Part shown: positions 56,723-64,000 of the stretch, one piece after another | Numbering within the stretch: the first letter of the stretch is position 1 | How the letters are laid out: every line of letters starts with the position of its first letter | DNA from: Castanea sativa | Taxonomy: Eukaryota > Streptophyta > Magnoliopsida > Fagales > Fagaceae | DNA length: 64,000 bases | Assembly: GCF_040712315.1 (NCBI RefSeq) | Contig: NC_134013.1 | Span: 7,847,001 to 7,911,000 of the forward strand | Reading direction: 5' to 3' | The notes under the pieces: model-generated | Database searches by the model: none | Told to the model about the DNA's origin: nothing | The model's input: the letters and a program-made list of their open reading frames with translations, nothing else | Position numbers and translations under genes: made by a program

Positions 56723-57522
56723 GTATCGGCTAGAGATGGCAATGGGGCGGGGCAGGGCGGGGCCGAAGGATGGGATCTTCGCCCCCGCCTCGTATAGATT
56801 TTTCTCGCCCCATCCCCGCCCCGCCCCGTATGACAGGGAAAATTTCTTGCCCTATTCCTGCCCCTTAAGGCCCTGCGAAGACCCGCGAAACCCCGCCCTA
56901 CACCATAAAACTTTATTTCTTGTTAATTTTCCGTATAACTATTACCATTTTTTCAAATAAAATGACATGTTTCAATATTAAAAATATACTTAAAATTATA
57001 AATAAATTTATCCTATCAAATCAAACTAATTTTTAGCAAAAACTAAATAATATTATCTAAATGTTTAACAAGACAATGTCACAACAAAAATCTCATAGTA
57101 TGACACAAAAATCTCATATTATGTTAATGATGAAAACTAAGTTGAGAAAGACATACGAATCATGAATGAAAAGACAAAAAAAAGAGTTAAAATTGGTACC
57201 TTATTTCCAACTTTGCTTGAGAGAAAAGAGAGGTAGAACCACGTTAGGTAAATTAAAATAAACTAATGATATTTTTGTTTAAATAGTAAGATTTTAGAGT
57301 ATGAAAAAATTACAACTTAATCCTTATTGACACGGGGTGGAGTGGGGATGGGGCGAAGCGGGGCAGAGCGGGTCTAAAAAGTGTAAACCCATTCCCGCCC
57401 CGCCCCGTGGTGCGGGTCTAAAATCTCGCCCCATCCCCGCCCCATCACCTTTACGAGGCGGGGAAAACCCGCATGAGGCGGGTCAAGTGGGGCGGAGTAA
57501 AATTGCCATCCCTAGTATCGGC
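56723..57522. mobile_element. hAT-type non-autonomous element, copy 2, in LINE 2 RNase H
   Basis: Element 56731-57514 starts TAGAGATGGCAATGGGG and ends TTGCCATCCCTA. GTATCGGC flanks it at 56723-56730 and 57515-57522, a perfect 8-bp duplication. Both ends have GGGGCGGGG/CCCCGCCCC subterminal repeats; the AT-rich middle has no transposase. Same family as 20249-20975. Confidence 0.93.
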
Positions 57523-57978
57523 GTTGTCATCAGGGACAGTTCAGGGGAGGTGATTGCTGCGATGTGCAAGAGGATGGCTGTTCCGTTAGGCGCACTGGAG
57601 ATTGAAGCGAAGGCAATGGAGGCAGGGGTCTGTTTCGCGGTAGACGTAGGAATAAGGGATGCAATATTTGAAGAAGACTCACTCGCGATCTACAACGCGC
57701 TCCATGGTCTGAGTTTGACATCTACAACATTCCAGAATATCGTCACCGGTATACTTCGACAAGCCCAAAGTTTCAGAAAGTTTTCCTTCTCACATATTAA
57801 ACTGCAGGGGAATGTCCCAGCCCATATATTGGCACAACACGCATGTAACGTTGATGGCTTTGTCACTTGGCTAGAGGAATGTCCTAGCCCAATCGCACTT
57901 GTGTGTGCTCAGGATGTATGAGTTGCCTTTGTTTTCTGAAATAAAAATTTTGTCTTCCTATCAAAAAAAAAAAAAAAA

Positions 57979-57992
57979 AGACGTTTCGAGCA
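57979..57992. repeat. Target-site duplication of LINE 2 (right copy)
   Basis: AGACGTTTCGAGCA; see 53877-53890. Confidence 0.85.
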
Positions 57993-58713
57993 AAATATGT
58001 ATTCTAGACCAATGTTGCTTTAATGACTTTTTTTTTTTTTTTAAAGGAAGTTCCTAGTTCCCACTTTTATGAGATTTTATTGAACGTTTTTTTTGTTAGT
58101 TTAATTATGTATGAAGTTTGTCAAGAGTCTTATAGTTCAATTGTTTGTTACCTTTTGTAAGGATCAAACTACCATAAAACAAAAATTATGTTTGGGATTT
58201 TGTGAGCATTTGGCTTGTTTAATTTTGTTTCTTCCTGAAATAGTATACATGTATACACTGATACTAAAATATCTTGTTTTAATAATTCATCCAAAATGAA
58301 TTCAAAACTGTGCTTCATGCCCCAAATTTTATACTGTGTTATATCTATCCAAACTCTCAAATCACATTCAAACAATTATTTATTTTGATCAGAAAGATAA
58401 TTACAATTTACACAATGGAATTTCAAGGACAATTAGATGATTAGATACTCATTCCCGAAAAAAAAAAAAAAAAAAGGATGATTAGATACACTTTGGCAAC
58501 CACCCAAAGTAGTACATCTTAATATAAGGTAAATCCTGAGTTCAAACTTTCATGAGCAATGGCTTGATGTTCAATTGGTTTGAAAACTAGTGCACCTGCA
58601 GACCCCTCATTCTTTAGCCCTCGGCTAGCCTATTGATTGCAAAAGAAAAGAAAATCACTTTGATCATGTACTTTTACATCATGAATGACTCTCTACTCTC
58701 TGTGTTAACTCAA
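57993..58713. other. Intergenic DNA downstream of the extensin-like gene
   Basis: No further gene seen. It should contain the 3' UTR of the gene at 58714. Confidence 0.5.
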
Positions 58714-59151
58714 TCATGAAAGCCGATGCCTTGGTGGAGGTGGTGCATGCGAAGGCTGTGAGTGTTTTGGAGAGCAAGAAGGCCTAGGACTAGGTGGTGG
58801 TGGAGAATAGAAGTAGAACGATGATGGTGGTGGTGGAGAGTAGAAGTAGAACGATGATGGTGGTGGGGGAGAGTAGAAGTAGAACGATGATGGTGGTGGG
58901 GGAGAGTAGAAGTAGAACGATGATGGTGGTGGTGGTGGAAATCTAGGGGGCACAAGATGTGAAGGTGGTGATACAATTGGTGGTGCTATTGGTGGACTCC
59001 TTTGATTGCTGTAGTCATGACTACCATGGTGTTTGGATTGAGTAGCAGAGAGGTAATAAAGAGAAGGGTATGAGTAAAGAAGCTTAAATGAGTTGAAAAG
59101 AAACACGAGTAGAAGTACCAAACTCCACATTTGTGTTAGACTGGAAATCAT
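58714..59151 (-). CDS. Short extensin-like / proline-rich cell-wall protein
   Basis: 145 residues. The N-terminus (MISSLTQMWSLVLLLVFLFN) looks like a signal peptide, followed by a Tyr-rich stretch (YPSLYYLSATQS) and Pro-rich spacers. Four 11-residue units SSFYFYSPPPP lie at about residues 77-120 (33-bp DNA repeats at about 58795-58925). The SPPPP motif is the classical extensin glycosylation site (Ser-Hyp4), and FYFY supplies Tyr for cross-linking. The C-terminal tail is HAPPPPRHRLS. It should be secreted to the wall. The gene is single-exon with a TATA motif close by. It is much shorter than classical extensins; the repeats are nearly identical, so copy number may vary between alleles. It could also be a leftover fragment, but the frame is clean. 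Confidence 0.82.
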   Translation of the reverse strand: MISSLTQMWSLVLLLVFLFNSFKLLYSYPSLYYLSATQSKHHGSHDYSNQRSPPIAPPIVSPPSHLVPPRFPPPPPSSFYFYSPPPPSSFYFYSPPPPSSFYFYSPPPPSSFYFYSPPPPSPRPSCSPKHSQPSHAPPPPRHRLS

Positions 59152-59202
59152 GACTTTAGTTTAAGGGATTGGCTTAGTAGTTGTTGTAAAGATTGAAGAC
59201 AA

Positions 59203-59209
59203 ATTTATA
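59203..59209 (-). promoter_or_regulatory. Candidate TATA box of the extensin-like gene
   Basis: The minus strand reads CCTATAAATTTG about 52 bases upstream of the ATG, which would give a short leader. Confidence 0.5.
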
Positions 59210-59810
59210 GGCCAATAGAAAGAAAGTGGTTTTATTAAACAAGTCTGTAAAGTAATACACTGGTACTAAAAGGCAGAGTCACATGGACCCATATACGGTG
59301 TTTGGACAACTAAGAAAATAAATTTTCTGGAAGTAGGTAATCAATGCCTCTGCAACTGAACCAACCTCCAACTTTTTGGGCGTGCATAGTGCTGCTTGTG
59401 CTTAATTTCTTACCTGTTTCTTCGGCGGGAATTTGGATTTGAACTTTTCCTTCCGCATTTTGTGGTCTGATTTGGATCTTTTTATAGTCTTATCTAGATG
59501 AAGGTTAGGCATAGTTGCTTAACTTGCAGTCTTGCATTGACATTGAGTGTCAAGCTCAATGCTCATCATGTATTTAGCCCATAATGGAGCACCAAGCCAC
59601 CAACTATTTTCTCTTTTTGTTGTTATAATCATATTAGGCATTAGCACAAAATAAAGACAGGCATGATAGAGGGTTGGAGCTGATTACAAGATTGGGCCCC
59701 AAAACTTTATAAGATTTATGATTTTACCATTAGATTTATGGGGAATTGGTAAATTAATGTTAGTGGCCAAATTAATTAAGCTTTTAGGGGATTGTACTAG
59801 AATAAGAATC
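59210..59810. other. Promoter-side intergenic DNA
   Basis: No other gene or element recognised. Confidence 0.45.
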
Positions 59811-59985
59811 ATGCTAACGGGTGCTCTTAAAACAATGGTTAACAATCTAATTTAGGAAAGTTTTGACACTACTTTTATGGAAAATGAAAAAAAAACTGTC
59901 AAAACATTAATTGTTTTTTTTTTTTTCCATAAAAACTTTCTTTAAATGGATTGTTTACCATTTCCCTAAGGGCATCCGGTAGCAT
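59811..59985. mobile_element. MITE family A, copy
   Basis: ATGCTAACGGGTGCTCTTA at the left and CCCTAAGGGCATCCGGTAGCAT at the right, long inverted subterminal regions. Confidence 0.85.
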
Positions 59986-60000
59986 TCCCATAGAATAAAA

Positions 60001-60170
60001 TGTTACGACTACAATATTTTCACAACAAATCCTAGATAGTAAATTGTTACTGGTTCTAATTTAAACTCACCACAAAAATTACCTTTTTGCCCATTAATAA
60101 TAGTCAGTAACAACTTACCACTTAAGATTTTGTGCAAAAATGTTGTGAAATTATTGTGGACATAGGATTT
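60001..60170. mobile_element. MITE family B, copy 3, next to a family A copy
   Basis: Left TGTTACGACTACAATATTTTC, right inverted AAAATGTTGTGAAATTATTGTGGAC. It begins 15 bp from the end of the A copy. Confidence 0.78.
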
Positions 60171-60643
60171 TTTTTTTGGGTCTGTGTCTCTCTAAAAATG
60201 GATATTTTTTTTTCTTTCTCTCTCTACCCAATCTCTCTTGTCTCTAATATATTCTCTCACTTAATATAGAACTATATTGCAGATTATGCATCAAGGACAT
60301 CGAAGTCAACAAATCTACTACACACATGGATTCACTATTTCTTCTTCCTGCCCTAGCCAAATGGTTGGTGCAATAATTTCATTATTGATTAGTTTTTTAG
60401 AGATGGGCCTCCACAAACAGTTAAGAGATTAATCTGCAATCAGAGATTATCAATACAAGAGTGAGATATAAGTCATAGAACCAGATTGAAAGTGACTTTG
60501 AATTTAGAGAAAAAAGAATAACATTAAAAGAAGAATTTTAGTCTGTTTTGTATGAGTAATTATTTAGTATTTTGTGAATATAGTGACACGATACTCTCTC
60601 ACATATAAATTCAATTTTCTTTCAAACACCAATTGGACCTTTT
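60171..60643. other. Intergenic DNA, no gene seen
   Basis: CT-rich stretch 60212-60245; nothing else. Confidence 0.45.
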
Positions 60644-61258
60644 AAAAGTGTTGGAGCATTTTAATATTAAATAATTAAAATGAATAAATGTTATAACATA
60701 AATGTAAAGATACGTGAGTGAATATGGAAGATGGGCAGTTAGTGAAAATGTTTAATCTCACATTGGAAGGAAATAGACTATTTTGTTCTTTTTAATTGTG
60801 GTGATTAATGGGGTAACATAAATTGTCTTAGATATTGGGCTAGATACGTGTGCAAGGGGGATGTGTCAAAAATGGAAATAAACTCATTCAGACCTAATCC
60901 AAGTTACTGCAACATACACTACAAAAACAAAAAAACAAAAAAATAGAGAGGTTCTTGGCAAGGAATGGTGTTCTTTCTGGTGGAGCTTTGGGCTTAAACA
61001 CTTTGTGCAGAGGTTGTTCTATCCATACGACACTTGTTGGACTGTTGTATCCTGGTTGAGACAAATCAGAGAAGGTCTGCACCGGTTACAAAGTTTAGCC
61101 AACCAAGAGCTTGAATCTCCTTAAAGAGAGCAAGTGCCGCGCCTCAGTTCAAATAGTGTTGTGTAATTTTTCTCTCTTTAAATTAATAAAATTCAGAAGT
61201 ATTATTCAGTTTCTCTTTGTGTTATTTCCATTATCATTGTATTTGCACCAACAAAAAG
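60644..61258 (+). mobile_element. Solo LTR (605 bp) with target duplication
   Basis: LTR 60649-61253 starts TGTTGGAGCATTTTAAT and ends TTTGCACCAACA, flanked by AAAAG (60644-60648, 61254-61258). Unrelated to the Tat-type LTRs. A copia origin is likely from the TGTTGGA...CCAACA ends. Confidence 0.88.
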
Positions 61259-61817
61259 ACGTTTGATGTTCATAACTGTTTGCTTTGGGTAACATAGGGA
61301 GAGAGATTGGAGTAAGAAAAAAAAAATGGAATTCAAATATTGAACATCCGGATTCGCATTGGGAAATAATATAAAAATAGTTTTTATGTGGAAAAAGAAT
61401 TTTGAATTCGTTTTGGGGAGAAAAGAAAAGGTGTAATTTTTACCATCAACAATAATTTTCATTTGTCTCTAGAACTAGGCTCATCCTTCATGATATGCAA
61501 AGTGTTTTGTCTGTCTCTTCTAATCTCTATGTTTTGTGGGTTCCCACACTAGCAAATCCACACGCTAGCTAGATGGTCTCTTAATTGTAAAGTTTTTGGC
61601 TCTTTTGATTAGGGTACTTGTCCTCCCTGTTTTGTGTTTGTTATCAAGGGTGAAATTGGTTGTTCCTTGTAGTTTTCTTCTAGTTTGAATATATATATAA
61701 TTTTATACCACTACATACTCACATTTGTAATGGATATAAGGGGGGAGTACTACATCTTTCATGGTTGATAATGCTACAAATCTGACTAGGAGCTAAGATT
61801 AGGGGATGATGGATTAA
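61259..61817. other. Intergenic DNA, no gene seen
   Basis: Nothing supported. Confidence 0.45.
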
Positions 61818-61993
61818 GTGCGCGTTTGGATTGGGACGAAAAATTAAAATTATTTTACTATTCAGCTTATTTTTGCTACTATTCATGTGTCTATTGTACT
61901 ATTTCAACTAACTTTTATCTTTATTCTTTATCTATAGTATTTTCAGCAATAAATTATTAATTTTAACAAAATAAACAGTATCCAAACACGCTG
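61818..61993. mobile_element. MITE-like element with GCGCGTTTGGAT ends
   Basis: GTGCGCGTTTGGATTGGG at the left, inverted ATCCAAACACGCTG at the right; the core has ACTATTCA/TACTATTT repeats. Target duplication unclear. Confidence 0.6.
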
Positions 61994-62440
61994 TCAATTT
62001 TCCTTTGGACTTTGACAAAGTGACAAGTGAGAACTTAGTGTGCGTGACCCTACTAGGAGGAAACCCATCATATTCATTTTTGTCCAACTTTGATTTTCGT
62101 CTTCTTCTTTTTTCCCATCAGGTGAATTGTGGACAAAACAATGGTTCAGATGGATAAGGTAACTGGGTCCCATTTGAACTGAGTCGCTGATTTTCAGGGA
62201 ACTTTATAAAGTAAAATTTCTCAACATTCAAACATCTTTTTTTATTAATAACGTTATAAAAAAATAAAAAACCCACAAACACAAAAATTAAAACAATAGA
62301 AAAGGTTAGGACATGTTTGGCACGTGAGTTTAAACACTGAATTTAAACAAAAGGTTACAGTATTTAAATACTAAAAATTATGGACTCCAAAAAGAAATGT
62401 TTTTGGTAGAAATGTTTGAGTCACAGTTTTCATTTTAAAG

Positions 62441-62536
62441 TGTTTAAATATTGTATTTTGAAAACTCATTTGAAGCAGTTTTCAATTGTGTTTAAATATT
62501 GTATTTTGAAAACTCATTTGAAGCAGTTTTCAGTTT
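62441..62536. repeat. 48-bp tandem duplication
   Basis: Copies 62441-62488 and 62489-62536 (TGTTTAAATATTGTATTTTG...) are almost identical and sit in AT-rich DNA (61994-63114) without other features apart from a (TG)n at 62788-62804. Confidence 0.9.
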
Positions 62537-63114
62537 TTGAATAACAGTTTTGAGTGACAATATTAAAATGATTTTGAAAATCGTAGGACCCAAATGATGT
62601 TAACAACACTTAAAACACATGCTCATACCAAACACTCAATTGTGTTTTTTCACTTTTTAAAATATGTTACTAAAGACTTGGTACTAAACATTCTTTAGGT
62701 TATAAATACTTTAAATCCGTGTTTTCACGAAAATTTTTTAACCATTGTTTTCAAATCATTTATAACATTTTTACCAATATATATATGTGTGTGTGTGTGT
62801 GTGTATTGATGGAAATTTCTGAACACGAACAAACACTATGGACTCCCTCTAAACCTCACAAATTAACAAAATCCAATTAAACAATCGCTTATCATATGGT
62901 AATTTTTGATGATATAGCTTATCCATGTAAAGTTTTCTTTCTGTTTTTAATTGAAAGAAACCAAAAATAGAAACTCTCCCTCTTTGTGTTCTCCTTAACA
63001 CAGCCACCATTTTTGTCAGCACCATGCCAACCAAAGTAGCCCTAAGAAGATCCTCAAATAAATTCTGGTTCTTATTTCTTAGAACAACTTGAAATAAATA
63101 ATAATAAATAAGTT

Positions 63115-63469
63115 ATGCAAACGAGTGCTTTTAGAGTATTGGTTAACAATCTATTTTAAAAAAGTTTTGACACTACTTTTATGAGAAATGAAAAATAGTC
63201 AAAACATTAATTGTTTTTTTTTTCTTTTCTTTTCTTATTAAAACTTTCTTTAAATGGATTTAACCAAGAGAGGTGCTACGTCCACAACATTTTTACAACA
63301 AATCATAGGTGGTTAGTTGTTATTTGTTCAAATTTGAACCTAACACTAAAATTACTTTTTTGCCCCAACAATAACAACCAGTAACATCTTGCCACTTAGA
63401 ATTTGTTGTAAGAATATTGTGGACATATCATTTCTCTTTATCCAATACCCTAAAGGCATTCGTTATCAA
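63115..63469. mobile_element. MITE family A, copy split by a family B element
   Basis: The left part (63115-63266) starts ATGCAAACGAGTGCTTTTAG and the right part (about 63439-63469) ends CTAAAGGCATTCGTTATC. The B element 63267-63438 separates them. Confidence 0.78.
63267..63438. mobile_element. MITE family B, copy 4, nested in family A
   Basis: GTGCTACGTCCACAACATTT at the left and inverted AATTTGTTGTAAGAATATTGTGGAC at the right, with the AACAATAACAACCAGTAACA core. Confidence 0.82.
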
Positions 63470-63763
63470 TTCTCATAATAAATTATCAAGATAACTATAC
63501 TAAGTGGACATATATTGCCCCATATGATAAATATGGGACATATATTGCCCCTCCGACAGATCTAACTTACTAATATGGAGTTATTATGCGACTTTTTAAA
63601 TAACTCTTGTTTGAAAATGTCATTTCGCTGTCAAAATGTCATTTCAAATCTTTAGACTTAAATAATTCTCAAATAAAAAAAAAAATTAGATGTAATATAA
63701 AGGGGTCAAAATTTGAAAATTTGTCTAATTATCCATGGCCAAAGTGTGTGTGTTTATATATCT

Positions 63764-63930
63764 TGTGAGTTCCAGTTATCAACTAATATAATCTCTGATG
63801 GTTAAATAAGAAATTTAGAATTCAATCTCCTACACCTAAAACTAATTGACGTCTTAATCTAATGATAAAAACTTAATCATTTGAAGCATATACCATAAGT
63901 TGAAACTCTCTTAAAAAATAAAAAAAAAAA
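63764..63930 (+). mobile_element. SINE copy near the right edge
   Basis: TGTGAGTTCCAG start, degenerate A and B boxes (GAATTCAATCTCC), body GTCTTAATCTAATGATAAAA and a poly-A end at about 63916-63930. Confidence 0.7.
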
Positions 63931-64000
63931 GTAAATATATATTTACTCGTGTTTCAAATAAATACATTCATATTTAGAAAAAATTATCTTCCATGATTAC

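Larger units (their letters stand above)
53905..57921 (+). pseudogene. LINE 2 ORF2 C-terminal part (post-RT region and RNase H), interrupted
   Basis: Segments: 53910-54430 ([27 protein letters not shown], then WRSIHAAQALVRRGLRWQVGNG), with a stop near 54114. 54472-54893 carries WKSLWGLNVPNKVKHFAWKAC and the Cys/His pattern CNDFCDYCG...SHLFW. 56442-56730 carries MVCWGIWKSQNELHHGG and the first RNase H strand (WYKVNVDNEVF, where Asp-Asn replaces the usual Asp-Ala). 57523-57921 holds the rest (GALEIEAKAMEAG with the Glu, FEEDSLAI with the Asp, NVPAHILAQHA), stop TGA at 57919. The RNase H is thus split by the hAT insertion. Confidence 0.88.
53891..57978 (+). mobile_element. LINE 2: 5'-truncated L1-type LINE with two nested insertions
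   Basis: About 1.75 kb of LINE sequence remains once the nested TRIM array (54894-56436) and hAT element (56731-57514) and their duplications are set aside. It starts inside the 3' part of ORF2 ([18 protein letters not shown]), keeps the zinc-finger-like and RNase H regions, and ends with AATAAA (57940-57945) and a poly(A) tail. Flanking 14-bp duplications with one mismatch support 5' truncation at insertion. Confidence 0.9.

Noticed and set aside
56736..56960. Gly/Arg/Pro-rich ORF after the LINE fragment
   Set aside because: It lies wholly in the GC-rich end of the hAT element.
57337..57530. N-terminal extension of the RNase H ORF
   Set aside because: The first ~60 codons are hAT end sequence in accidental frame with the LINE RNase H. 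Not a real fusion.

Overview
The window is plant nuclear DNA, from a dicot and probably a woody one. This rests on an intron-containing mitochondrial calcium uniporter gene, a short extensin-like gene, strongly AT-rich intergenic DNA, a Ty3/gypsy element of Tat type, plant L1-type LINEs with a C-terminal RNase H, TRIM/copia elements, hAT and Mutator-type MITEs, tRNA-derived SINEs and (TA)n/(CA)n microsatellites. The species cannot be fixed from sequence alone.

Layout. 1-7759 is a decayed Ty3/gypsy (Tat lineage) retrotransposon read on the minus strand: 5' LTR 7019-7759, primer-binding site, gag, protease, RT, two RNase H domains, integrase, then a 151-bp tandem array and a gene-like ORF in antisense at 1-480. 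The 3' LTR lies beyond the window. 7760-10529 is AT-rich and contains a striking array of about 13 short hairpins (9204-9872) whose arms vary in a compensatory way. 10547-16716 is a full-length but mutated L1-type LINE with a perfect 17-bp target-site duplication. 16735-22043 is a mosaic of small DNA transposons, a GC-rich non-autonomous element, a (TA)n-associated duplication and a hAT element.

The two host genes I am confident of are both on the minus strand: the uniporter gene (22044-23978, two exons) and an extensin-like/proline-rich gene (58714-59151). Between them lie solo LTRs with intact target duplications (24724-25518, 32356-33173, 36883-37147; a probable one at 25846-26569), a hAT remnant (26960-27552), many copies of two AT-rich MITE families that nest inside each other, SINE copies, a tandem duplication carrying a palindromic Mutator-type MITE with its empty site preserved in the sister copy (44150-45140), and a larger duplicated block at 46670-49475.

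53891-57978 is a nested composite: a 5'-truncated LINE interrupted by a three-LTR TRIM array (54894-56436) and by a hAT element (56731-57514). All three insertions have their own target-site duplications, so insertion order can be read. 60649-61253 is one more solo LTR.

The genes do not form a pathway. The main biology is transposon accumulation, nesting and decay around two host genes. The observations most worth following up are the covarying hairpin array, the TRIM array with a single target duplication, the antisense ORF in the Tat element, and the reciprocal MITE nesting.
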